This document shows positions 48,852-59,800 of a stretch of DNA of 64,000 nt, piece by piece. This DNA is from Ziziphus jujuba. Lineage: Eukaryota > Streptophyta > Magnoliopsida > Rosales > Rhamnaceae. How positions within the stretch are numbered: position 1 is the first letter of the stretch; each line of letters starts with the position of its first letter. The translations under genes were made by a program, and so were the position numbers. Location: the NCBI RefSeq assembly GCF_031755915.1, contig NC_083386.1, positions 2,759,001-2,823,000 on the forward strand, written 5' to 3'. The notes under the pieces were generated by a model that searched no databases, was not told where the DNA came from, and worked only from the letters and a program-made list of their open reading frames with translations.

Positions 48852-48980
48852 TTAACTGCATTTGGACAAGTATGCATCCCATCCCTGAACACGGTATTCT
48901 CGAGCTGCCTCTGCAGGGTCTGCAGCCTTTATAATTCCACGGCCGACGGTTATAATATCACTACCTCTATCATAGATGAC
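48852..48980 (-). pseudogene. UMPS: orphan last exon of UMP synthase (OMP decarboxylase C-terminus)
   Basis: The minus strand reads [20 protein letters not shown] and then [18 protein letters not shown] to a stop at 48852. This is the conserved C-terminal segment of plant UMP synthase, covering the phosphate-binding VGRGI loop of the orotidine-5'-phosphate decarboxylase domain (last step of pyrimidine biosynthesis). The exon is 42 codons plus stop, starts at a good acceptor (GTGTTCCAG|GTC at 48980) and has no internal stop. No other UMP synthase exon was found within the next several kb upstream, so this is a transposed or duplicated gene fragment, unless a very long intron separates it from the rest. 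Confidence 0.8.
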
Positions 48981-49379
48981 CTGGAACACCACTTATCTAA
49001 GTCAGAAAAGCTACAAAATAGTATTTTAAAAACTGCTGTTCAAGGCCTAGAGAAGAGCACATATTCATCATCCAGCAGTTAAAGACTGAGACCGGTAAAG
49101 AAGATTAAGAATTGGTTGTTTTCCCTCAAAAAAAATTCATTAAATCAAAAAAATTGGATTATTATTATTATTATTATTTTTTGTTTGTTTGTTTGTTTGT
49201 TTAGAAATTGTAGTCTTAATCTGCTATATTCCACCCCCCTTTATCGCATATGCACCCTATTGAATACTGGAACAGAGAGCTATATAGTATAGAATTCTCA
49301 ATTTCCACCTTCATGCTAAATGATCCATTTACACCATAAACATCGTAGCAAGCACGATTAAATGCCTCAGAGTTATATT
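48981..49379. other. spacer
   Basis: No gene seen. It contains an ATT run near 49161-49178 and a GTTT run near 49184-49203. Confidence 0.6.
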
Positions 49380-50330
49380 TTCCTTTTTAATTTTCTTGCT
49401 GAATCAGCTTTCCACCAAAAGTATGAACTCTTTTTTACAATTTTTCAATTTATATATAGGAAAATTTTATAAAAAACTTTTAAGAGTGGAATTCCTATAT
49501 AACTGTTATATGTCAAGATATATCATTTACATAATGACATATTATTTTAATATAGTTTTAAAAAAAAATGAAATTTAAAGATGAAAAAATAACCCATAAA
49601 TTATATATGAGATCTATTAGCTGTTATTATTAAAATTTGATTCAAATTTCTTTTAAGTTAATTGAAAAAACTTTTTCCCATATGGCTGTTGTTATGGTAT
49701 GTCCCATTCTATAAATCCTATATAAAGTTCATACCATATCAAAGTGCTACAAAAGAGCAATTATTTGATTCGATTCTCTCTACATCTTTACAGATTTCTC
49801 ACCATCCTATACTTTAATCACTTGGAATTTTCCATGCATTTTCCAAAGAAATTTACATTCCTTTTTGAAGATCAATTTCCACGCTTAGTCAATGTTAAAT
49901 ATTAATTTCCAAGACAAATTCCTTTCTCTTCTTTCTCTCCGCAGTAATCATCACTCAAGCGCCAAAATTAAATAAGTTGCTTCACCTAAATCTGTCATCT
50001 TCGAAAACGACAATATCCAACAAGATTGGACATGGATTCCCTGGGATGGAGAGCCACAGATGGGCTTGACACCTGCGAATTTCAAACCGGGCCTTCAATA
50101 TGGAGCGGGTCAGGGTAATTATTGCACGTACCAACTTTTTATTTATTAATTTTTACTTTTGATGTTTGTTTCGAGTTTTGCTTTCACGGCCATTTTCTTC
50201 AAATTTTAAGGTTACCATTTTAGTTATAGTTACAGTCTTGTAAAAGAAAAAAAAAAAAAATAGTAATATAGGACAATAGTGAACTCAAAATTGAAAACCA
50301 TCTCAACTTGTTTTAATAAGAATTGGCTTC
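49380..50330. repeat. diverged copy of block X and its right flank
   Basis: 49380-50030 aligns in order with about 38440-38810: TTTGCTGAATC.G.TTTCCA, then CACTTGGAATTTTCCATGCA, then AATCTGTCA. 50060-50330 aligns with 40215-40520: GGGCCTTCAATATGGAGCGG and TTGAAAACCATCT. About 1.3 kb present in the first copy is missing between them. Confidence 0.7.
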
Positions 50331-50734
50331 CTTTTGATAAATGGTTTTCATTTTAGCAACTGTATACAGTTTGTATCTTTTGTGTTTTTTTTTTTTTTGG
50401 GATTATATAAGAGAGAATTTGAGATATGGATTTGCACAAACAATTTCATGAAATCCAGGCAGATATCATATCCAAAAAGCTTATGGAAATTGGAAGTAGT
50501 TTTGAGGAGGGAAAACGTACATTCAAGTTACAAGAAAAGCAGTTTACCAAAAAAGTTAATCAGAAAAGCAAACAAAGTATTGCATTTTCCAATTCGGTAT
50601 TGTATTCTCTTAAAACTTAAAAATAATTGGCATGCACAACTTTTTCCCAACTTTCAAACAGTGTGAATGGGTATAGTATTAAAAATGCAAAACAATGGAA
50701 AAAAGCTAACTTTAACAATACTGAAAGAAACCAA
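50331..50734. other. spacer with a short unassigned frame
   Basis: A Lys/Gln-rich frame of 64 codons (50426-50620, starting MDLHKQFHEIQADI) is open, but I recognise no family and see no promoter or splice context. Left uncalled. Confidence 0.3.
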
Positions 50735-51177
50735 TTTTAAATTTTTTAATTATCATATGAGATTGTTATATTATCATATCATATATTATATTATTATAAT
50801 TATATGATTTTGCATATATAATTTAATTTTAAATTAATTAATGACTAAATTATTTTTATTTTATATGAAATAATTAATTTAAATAAGATAATTAATTTAA
50901 TTGGATAAATTTCATATAAACGGGTCAATTTTGTATAAATAGGTCAATTTCATGTAAAGGGATCAATTTCGTATAAATGGATCATGTTGATCCAAATTAA
51001 CCCATTTAATAAACGGATTATATGGGTTGTGTTAGGTTGCCTATTTATTAAATGGATCGTGTTTGGGTTGAAGATTTTTGATACGATTGATAAACAGGTC
51101 AGATTCGAGTTAAGCAATTTCAACAAAATTAAAAAACATATTGACATAAATACGACATGATAATCCAAATTGCCACC
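50735..51177 (-). repeat. dispersed plant repeat with CGGGTCAA-type internal repeats
   Basis: Read on the minus strand it starts AGGGGTGGCAATTTGG and contains repeated words of the type AAATTGACCCGTTTATA and AACCCATATAATCCG. This resembles a common dispersed dicot repeat. Its edge at 51177 abuts the homology start of the NBS remnant, suggesting it truncated the duplicate there. No coding capacity. Confidence 0.55.
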
Positions 51178-51770
51178 CCTATCCTAAATGCTATATGGAA
51201 TGATAATGAAGAAAAGTAGGAACAACAGCTTAAATGGGTTGGTTTAATTAGGAAGTAAAATCTTGATAACAACAAGAAGAAAAAGGAAGTTGCTAATAAT
51301 GGTGGGAGTAGCCACCCAAATGATCAACATGGAATTGTTGTCCAAGGAGCAATGTTGGTCAATATTCATTCCACTTGCATGCAGGTAGAGAAGAGTGCAA
51401 AAAATTGCAAGCAAGCAACGGCAAAGGCTTGCTTCTTGTAGGCAAAGACCTTGATTAGCAGGTGTTTGATATGTTTTAAGGAGATAAAAAGGATTGGGAG
51501 GATGTTGTATCTAGTAGAACATGGGAATTGCCAGATAATAAAATCAAACTATTCACTCCATTCTTGTTGAGTTATTATGATATGTCACCTAGCCAAAAAC
51601 GTTGTCTCTCATAGTGTTCGGTATTTTCTAAAAATTATGAGATTGAAAGAGATGACTTTATTGAAATGTAGATGTCATAGGACTATTTAAATAGCAGTCA
51701 AAATCCGAAAAAAGAAGGTTAACATTGCTTTTAAAAATCTAACCATGCTGTCTTGAAACAAACAAGGCAG
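51178..51770 (+). pseudogene. NBS-LRR remnant, copy 2
   Basis: Colinear with 41548-42125: ATCCTAAATGCTATATGGAA (kinase-2 relic), the GGCTTGCTTCTTGTAGGCAA relic of the GLPL region, and TTCTTGTTGAGTTATTATGA. It is full of stops and carries the same derived defects as copy 1, so it was already dead when duplicated. The duplication continues through non-coding DNA to about 52830 (colinear with 42125-43075). Confidence 0.8.
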
Positions 51771-52834
51771 TATGTACTGCCAACATCTCTATGTATTACA
51801 CTTAACCTAAGCAATTAGTTATCCACAAACCTAAGCAATTAGTTATCCACATGCGATTAGAGAAGATTAAATATGTATGCAGTTGGGCATGCATGCATGA
51901 AGAGTTTTGAGGAAAATGTAGTACATAGTTAAAAGCCATTTTGATCAGTTCATAAATGAAAATTGAAAGATCCATCTTCACATATCGTTGAAGATCATTG
52001 ATAATTAATTATGTGCAAAATAATTAAGAAGTAATATTAATTAGAGGAGGAATTAATTATTTATAAAGAGAAAATTTTAAAATTAAAGAAATTTCTCATT
52101 TACAACATTTGTACAAGATTGGTTCAATCATAAATGCCTTGCATGGTAAAAGGTTTGGTTTCTTTTTTGGTAAAAAGAAGATGTTGTAGCACACAAGATG
52201 AAACAGAGCTGCTTATTAGGGCTTGTGATGCCAGATATGCCCCAAAAGGTGATTAAAACAGAGTTCTGAATGCAAAAAGAGATTAAAACTAAAAACAGAG
52301 TTCTCTCAGTTTCTTTTCTTTTTTTGTTTTCTCATCTATTTTTTTTTAATATATATATTTTATTACTCTATAAGTAGAAGGGTAATGGCCAAACAAAATG
52401 AAAGGTAACGAACTTTTACTTAATGTGCTCCTGCATAATTTTTTTTTACAGGTCATTTATTTATTTTTGAAATTGTGCTAATTGAGAAATTTGGGGGGTT
52501 GTAAATATAGTTTTTTTTTTTTTTTTTTTTTGGGTCTTTGCCCCTAAAAATTTACCAAAAACAAAAGCCAAATGATGTTTAAACTATAAATCTTGATATT
52601 TGTCATCATTATTGATAATCATATCCTATGTAGTTAATTTTGATTGGAGTATTTAATTTTATTATTTTTTTTCATTTTAAAATAACTATTTAAATTAGCA
52701 TATAAGATATAAATTTGATTGATAATTATTTATAACGAAGACAAATAACATTTATTTTAAACTATATTATTATCAAGCAAGCCAACTAAGGCTTGCTTAT
52801 CTAAGAAAAGAAACACGTCTAGTGTCTCTGTGTG
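51771..52834. repeat. duplicated upstream region of the NBS-LRR gene, copy 2
   Basis: Colinear with 42126-43075. Both include AGGTAACGAACTTTTACTTA, TTAATGTGCTCCTGCATAAT and AAACACGTCTAGT. Non-coding. It breaks at 52835, where a foreign segment begins. Confidence 0.8.
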
Positions 52835-53055
52835 TGTTAGCCAAGATAACAGAAGCTCAAACAAGAATGCAAATAAGGATTTTTTTGAAAAGTAACTACT
52901 CCCTGATTCAATTGTTGAAATGTAGCAAAATTTTCTTTTTTTAAGAAAACTAACTTTTGTTTCATCCTTACTAAAATACCCTTTGTTTTGTTTTTTAGTT
53001 TTTTTTTTTTCTCCCTCTACTTTTCCCTTTTCCCTTCCACAATGCATTCTAGGTT

Positions 53056-53250
53056 CCCCCCCCCCCCCCCCCCCTACTTTCCCCCTTTTCCATCCAAAAC
53101 ACATTCTAGGATTTTTTTTCTCTATTTTCCCTTTCCCTTTCAAAAATATCATTGTTGTTGCCACTTCAACCGTATTCTAAGGTTGTTTTTCTCTACTTTC
53201 CCCCTTTCCCATCCAAAACGCATTCTAGGTTCCCCCCCCCCCCCCCCCCC
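53056..53250. repeat. duplicated CATTCTAGGTT-C19 module
   Basis: Two poly-C runs of exactly 19 C (53056-53074 and 53232-53250), each preceded by GCATTCTAGGTT and followed by pyrimidine-rich sequence ending CTACTTTCCC. Between them is a third module with the C run absent (CATTCTAGGATTTTTTTTC near 53103). Confidence 0.9.
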
Positions 53251-53888
53251 TCTCTACTTTCCCTTTCCCTTTCGAAGAATAATAGTCTCTGTTAGCCACT
53301 TCGACCACTTCATTGTTGCCAATTGCCAGTGTCATCCTCGCAACTCCATCGTCCCACCAAGAGCTAGAGGCAATTGTGATTGAGTGTGAAAGCCACCCAG
53401 AGGTAGAGGAGAGCCACCACGCAGAGCCTTCTCACACCACCATCGACCCTACTCTGACCTCCCGTTGGCCAATATCGTTCTCGGACCTTCATCGTCACAC
53501 CAAGAGCTGGAAGCAATCTTCGTCCTCGCCGTCCCTTTGTCACCCGTAATCCTTGTAGGTCTCTGTTTATTCATTGTCATCATTTTATTTAATAATTCAT
53601 TAAGCTCTGCTTCTATTCCTTCATATTTCTAGTACATTTATTTTGCTTACTGAAAGGTAGGATTCTTCTATGGTTTATTAGATTTTGTTTTATTATTTAC
53701 TTATTTATTTATTTTCTCATAGTTGTTATTGTTTGAAAATTTTAGAGTGTTTTTGCCCTCATGGAATAGAGGATCATTATTACATTTTTGCAATTGGTAT
53801 TTTGTTTTGGTCACTGAAATGACCATAATGTTACGGAAGTTATGTTGAAGCTCTTGGTTTGGGGCCCTTTTATACTTAATGGGATAAT

Positions 53889-53912
53889 GGGGGGGGGGGG
53901 GGGGGGGGGGGG
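53889..53912. repeat. poly-G tract (24 G)
   Basis: A G run of 24, about 640 bp from the second C19 run, so complementary tracts lie in one segment. Confidence 0.9.
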
Positions 53913-56900
53913 AAGGAAGCCATTCTAAAATGGATTTATATTTTGCAATTACTTTTTCAAATTTTTTATACACTATTTTTTTTTTTGTATTATATATTGC
54001 ACTATTTAAATCAAGTTAGCCATAGGATTTCATGATAGCAAACAACTTTTTAATTTATGTAGCTTCAAGATTTCACATTCAAATTTTGCTCAAAATGCAT
54101 TTGTAAATATGTATGTAGCTAGCAATTTAAATTGCAAAGAGCCACAGTTATCATTGATTGTGTCTTTTTAAAAAAAAAATTAATGTACTTTGTATGCTAA
54201 CCTATAAAATGTATCCTTATTAAGTCATGGTAGGTTCTTATTTTCTTGCAAAATAGACTTTTGTTGCTATGGAATAAACTGCCTTATAGAGAACGAGATG
54301 AAAAGCATTTAAGTTGATTGCTGATAACAAATATATAGATGAAATGTTATGGGTGCATTTCATGTACACATGGTGATCAGCATATGATCTTTTGTTGCTG
54401 ACTTGTATATTAGTTGCTTCATATGGTGATTGCTTTCATGGTTTTCTTTTTATCATGAATGATATTTTGGTTATATGCCTTCGTAATATGTGATTTTATT
54501 TATACTGTAGAGCATAAGTATCATCGTAAGCTATATTGACTACAAGATTTGTAAGTATGTCTTTATCAAGTCCTATAGTTCTTTGAGAAGCTGATGTTCT
54601 ATTATGGATAGAGTTTATAACAATGCATGCTATGAGTGATCGCAAGTGTACATCTGATGTTTCATAAATTATGGATTTTCACATATCTTTTGGAGTGTAC
54701 AAGAAGAGAACTCTAATTTATATGTGCAAGTTTCTGCTTATTTTTTGGTTTTCGTTTTATACATAATTGTTAATAAAACGATTTCGAGTAGTTTTGCATG
54801 TATTCAAGATTCTTTGCCCCCAATATTTGGTATCCTTCATTTCTATATTTGTTTTTCCTTGTGTAGATGTACAACATCTTGGCCTTCCAAATATCCTTCG
54901 TTTGGAAGTCATGAGTTCTAATTTTGATAGATATAGCCTGAAGATTGAAGTTGAAATTCTTGAATTTTGGAGATGTAGGAAACTGGGCATGGAAGCAGTA
55001 TTGTAGAATATGATGATGTGGCCATGATCATGATATGGTATTCCATGTGGCGTGCCAAGGTGTCTCGGCGTTGAGGTGGCTATGATGTCATGGAAATTGT
55101 GTATTTCTTATTTTGGCTATGTATTTATTTATTAGTAATATTTTTAGGTATTTTCAAATAGTATTTAATACCATTATTTTTTATTCGCTATGATAAGGAA
55201 CAATTATGAGTGACTATAAAGATGAGTGTTTCATAGAGCGGCTTAAGCGTGGCAAAAACTAAGTGAGATTTTTATTAGTAAAAAATATTCAAACTATTAT
55301 TTTTAAACTAAATCGGCCAGAGCAATTATTTGTATTGGCATATTATTTGATTTTTGAGAAATTTGAGAATTATAATTCTTTTGGGAAATTATTATATAAA
55401 TTGAACACTTTAAACATGTTACTCTTGCCCATTTATTGCATATGATGATTTCTGAATGTATGGTTTTGAAAATTTATTATATATGTTATGCCGCTGGTGA
55501 TGTTGGATATTATGGTTGATATTGATGTTCGATATTATGGTTGATATTGGATGCTAATACTATGTAATTATTGATATTGGATATTGATTTGACATGTTTG
55601 AATATTGGATTCTTATATAATTCGGATTATGGTGGCCCAAGGGCTAGGCTTTATCACTAATTTGGTTTGGCCAATCAAGGAATAGAAGTAGGAAAGCAGA
55701 TTGGATAGCGGACAATACATGGTACAGGTTGAAGCTTGCTCTTTCAGGTTCTGCTTGGTATGGAGATGTCTTTGCCAAGTATAAGGAAATTTCTATATGA
55801 TGTTGAAGTCATTTATTAGTTTGCTCTTATGTATAATGTACTTCTAGCTATTTTCTTAGCACTTATCTTGTACTAGATGTATGTTTATAGAATACCTGGA
55901 AGGGGACGAAACTCTTTTCTGACTAGTGTCCAATTCCTATTTGAGACAGGTATTGGGCTAAAGTCCTTAAGCTTAATTTACTATAGGTGTGCGAGGCCAA
56001 TATGCTCTTACAATTGTGAAGGATAACCATGACCGGTTGGCATGGCCCTAGAGTCCATGGTAGGAGGGGGACCTGATATGCAAGGTTATGATTAAAAGGA
56101 AATGCTGAAGCTTCGAGCAGAGAGATGGAAGAGCAGGAGGTTGGAGTGTAGAATTAAGCAGGAAGAGGAAATGATTTGATTCGGCTATATCCACCAGTAT
56201 CCATTGTACTACATATTTTTTTAATGAATTTTTCAAAGCAATTATGAAATAAAATCATAACTTAAGTGTATGCAATTTTTGTTGACCATATTAACTGGTT
56301 AAGCTTATAAATTATCATCTCCTTATATTTATTGGTCCATATGCATTTGTTGAATTTGGTGTGTATAAGTTACATTTTTGTTGAATTTTGTAAGAATGTT
56401 TTATATAGTTATATATCAGTTATGATGATGGATTTTGATGTTCATTTAATAAAGATAATGATAGATTTTGTTGTAAAGATAACTAATTTACTTTCTTGAA
56501 AAAATGGTATTTTTTATTAGGATTCATTTTTGCACAATCCCATTAGGTGTAGATTGGAATCAGTATCTGGAAAATTTTCCGCTTGTCGGAAAAAATTTCT
56601 TCCTGTTGAAAATCAAAATCTACTTGTCGGAAAAAATTTCCTCCCGTCAAAATTCAATTTTTTCCAGTTGGAAAATCATTTCCACTAGAAGAATAAATTA
56701 ATGTTGGGGTTAAAAAAATAAAAATGAGAATGGAGACAAAATATGTCATGGATTCAAAAAAAAAAAAAAAAAAAAAAGAAAATTATTAAACTAAAGTTTA
56801 ACAAATATTACCATCGAGTAGAATATATATCCATGATACAAAATAATTGTCAGAAGACATAAATTAAAAATGCAAAACACATTAAATTAAAAATTTCTAA

Positions 56901-58156
56901 TTCGAAGCATAAGAAAATGAATTTGTACATCTCTACCTATAATATACATCTTTACCTATAAGACAATGGATTTTGTGCATCTTTTACCGACGGAAACCAT
57001 TATATTTTTACCATTTCGACACTCCCAATGACCACCATCATTTCATATCAATGTTCCATCGCATAAAACTGTAATTACAATATCATTATCTTCCATTTCA
57101 CTACAAAATTAAATGAATAACATTTAACTAAATTAATAAATTTATAAAAATATGGATAATACTAACATATTAAATGTCTCAAAAAAAGTGATTCTTTTTT
57201 TTTTTTTTGGCCAAATATAACATTTTCCTACTAGCGGAAAATTAGTGGAAAACTGGCAAACTGGTGGAAAATGATGGAAGTTCATTTTTTTTGTCAATTT
57301 TCCTATGCTTTTACTGGTTTCTATGATTTTTTAGATTTACAAATTTTTTTTTACCATTTTCACACTATATATAACCTAAGTACCTCTAAACTCAAATATA
57401 AAATCTCATAAACTAATTTATTATATATTCATATTAAAAAAATTTTAAATATTATCAATTCGTTTAACAAAAATATTTTTGCATTTAATTAAAATAATTT
57501 AGAAGTTAAGAAGAAAAAAAGGAGAAAACTTTTACTTAAGTTTAGCTTCAAAAGTGAGAAAATACAAACAAAAAAAATAAAAATAAAAAGAAGAGGGAGA
57601 GCAGGTGCCATGGAGATAAGATCGATCGAGTAAGAACTTTTTTTAGATCAATCGGTGTTTCTTTGAGAAAGAAGGAAAAAGGAAACAATGGTGGTATGTT
57701 TTGTAATTTTCAATTTAATCAAAAATATATTTGTCGATAGATGGTTAGCTTTTGTTTTTTTAAAAAAAAAAAAAATTTACTATTTTTCAATTTTGAATTT
57801 GGCAAATGGTATTTAAAAAAAAAAAAAAACCCTAAAAATAATAAAAGACCAAGCCCAATACAAGAGCACCAGACTTCTCAACCCAATGCTCTAGCAACCT
57901 CATGAACTATCTAGAAGAAACTATGTATATAATTATCTAGGTGTAATTCTTATCCATATCTCCCTAGGCAACTTCTTAAAAAAAAAAAAACACTTCCAGG
58001 ACGCTTCCTTTTATACATTTTATTATTTTATCAATTAAGGGTAGGATCCTAAGAGCTGTAATGTAAATATATATCTTAAATGAATGAACAGTGAAGACAG
58101 AGACATTAATGCCTTCGTTGCGGGGCAAAACAACTCTCTCCATTTTCAAGGTTTTG

Positions 58157-58479
58157 GTGTGGAAAAGAAAGAATGTTATACTAGTCTTGCTTTGAAATTT
58201 TTTTCTAAGTTGCCAACAGAATGAACACTCACTCACTCCTCCTCTATACCTTCCTAATCAATCAATACTCCAATAATAGACAAAAAATAACTCAACGCCT
58301 TTCTTCCTCACCAGTTTAACTCCATCTTATATTCTTTTTGAGTTAATTATCAGTAAAAAAAAAAAAACAAAAAAGACTTGATAGGTGGATTACAAGAAGT
58401 ACAATTCACTAGCCTTGTTCTATCTCCATGTCTGATATCTATCTCTTGCAATTTCTCCCACTTTAATTTCCATCGAATT
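58157..58479 (+). other. duplicated upstream region of the truncated NBS-LRR gene
   Basis: Colinear with 43076-43379: GGAAAAGAAAGAATGT, CTCACTCACTCCTCCTCTAT and ACCAGTTTAACTCCATCTTA. The TATAAAAG of the intact gene is replaced by an A-rich run at about 58353-58373. Confidence 0.75.
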
Positions 58480-59650
58480 ATGGCAGAGGCTTTGGTTTCT
58501 GAGGTGCTGGGACAGTTGGCTTCCATCACAACTCGCTTGGCAGTGGAAGAGCTGAGGCGGGTAAAGGATGCTGATAAAAACATATCCAGTCTCAGAAGAA
58601 AGTTCAAAGACATACAAGCTGTGCTGGAGGACGCCGAAAGGAAACAACTGGATGATGCCGGTGCTAGACGTTGGCTGGATAAGCTCACTGATGTTTCTTA
58701 CGACATCGATGATGTGCTGGACGAGTGGAGCACTGAAGCCCTCAAATCCGAAATTCAAAAACGTGTGGAAGCGGAAGAAAATGATCACCATCAAAAAGTA
58801 GCTGATAAGAAGAAGAAGAAGAAGAAGGTATGTCTTCCATTGACCTCTTATTGCTTTTGTGTCAACCAACTTAAACGAGTTGGTTTTTGCCGAGATATTG
58901 CTCACCGAATCAAGGAACTTAATGAAACACTAGAAGGGATTGCCAAAGAGAGACAACATCACTCTTTGGAAACAACAAGTTGTTCAAAAGCAGACAAGAG
59001 AGACTATCTCCTTTGTTGATGAATCTCAAGTGTATGGTCTGGATGGGCCTAAGAGTGCTCTAATAGAAAAGTTGCTCAGTGAGAGTAGTGAAGGGCGGCC
59101 TGGTGGTTGTAAATCAGTTCCTGTTATCATCCCTATTGTGGGGATGGGGGGAATTGGGAAAACCACTCTTGCCCAACTTGCATTCAATGATGAAAAGATC
59201 AAAATACACTTGTCTGAGCGGATGTGGGCGTGTGTTTCAGACCCTTTGGACGAGATTAAAGTTGCCAAAGCAATTATTAAATCTCTCAAAGGTGGTCACC
59301 AAAATTTAGAAACATTGGAAGCCTTATTCCAACGTATTCGGGAATCCATCGAGGGAAAGAAGTTCCTTCTTGTCCTAGATGATGTATGGAGCGATGACCA
59401 TGAAAAATGGGAAAAATTCATACAACCGCTTAGATTGGTTGCTGTTGGAAGTAGGGTGTTGGTAACAACCAGAAAAAGAGGAAGGTGCTAGAATGATGGG
59501 AGCAGCCGCCCAAATGATAACCCTGCAACTGCTGTCTGATGAGTTTTGTTGGTCAATATTCATCGGACTTGCATTCAGGGACAGAGATAGTGAAGAGTGC
59601 AAACAATTAGAGGGAGTTGGGAGGGAAATGGCAAAAAATTCCAAAGGTCG
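58480..59650 (+). pseudogene. truncated, frameshifted CC-NBS-LRR paralogue
   Basis: Close paralogue of the gene at 43380. It has the same start (MAEALVSEVLGQLASI) with four extra residues (TRLAVE in place of MK) near position 18. The coiled coil is intact, with SYDIDDVLDEW. A 2-base deletion near 58977 shifts the frame in the linker. The second frame restores P-loop GMGGIGKTTLAQ, kinase-2 LLVLDDVW and GSRVLVTTRK. A second indel near 59480 (RKRGRC then stop) breaks it again. Homology ends at about 59650 within the GLPL region, so the end of NB-ARC and all LRRs are missing. It joins directly to a carboxylesterase fragment. A truncated coiled-coil product of about 165 residues is conceivable but unsupported. 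Confidence 0.9.
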
Positions 59651-59794
59651 TTTCCAGGGTTAATTACAAGTTCCACATCCTTGTTTGTCTTGCCTTCTTC
59701 ACGCTGCCACCACATGCACTAGGTTTGCTCCGGAGCTCTCTCCGATAAGGAAAACCCGGTTGAAGTCTGCATGGTCAACCAGCCGTGGCTCATG
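59651..59794 (-). pseudogene. carboxylesterase fragment, internally deleted
   Basis: 143 bp matching two separate parts of the minus-strand carboxylesterase at 34352-35353. The first (about 59652-59697) matches about 34465-34510. The second (about 59698-59794) matches about 34818-34912 and includes the nucleophile-elbow region (GCTCCGGAGCT.TCTCCGATA). About 310 bp between them is deleted. The left edge is fused to the NBS pseudogene and the right edge to block X. It is too short to encode anything. Confidence 0.85.
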
Positions 59795-59800
59795 ATATTA

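Larger units (their letters stand above)
52835..58156. mobile_element. putative ~5.3-kb insertion, type unknown
   Basis: The duplicated upstream region stops at 52834 and resumes at 58157 with GTGTG on both sides, whereas the first copy (about 43070-43085) is continuous. The insert starts TGTTAGCC and ends GGTTTTG. I see no recognisable transposase, gag or pol in it. It has C19 and G24 tracts, pyrimidine-rich repeats (53040-53280), two poorly conserved GC-richer stretches (53290-53550, 55620-56170), and GGAAAA/TTTTCC-rich inverted repeats (56570-57300). It may be a degenerate or non-autonomous element, or several nested ones. Borders rest only on comparison of the two copies. Confidence 0.5.

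Noticed and set aside
52988..53549. 131- and 78-codon frames rich in Phe/Pro/Ser/His
   Set aside because: They derive from pyrimidine-rich repeats and poly-C runs; no family match and no splice or promoter support.
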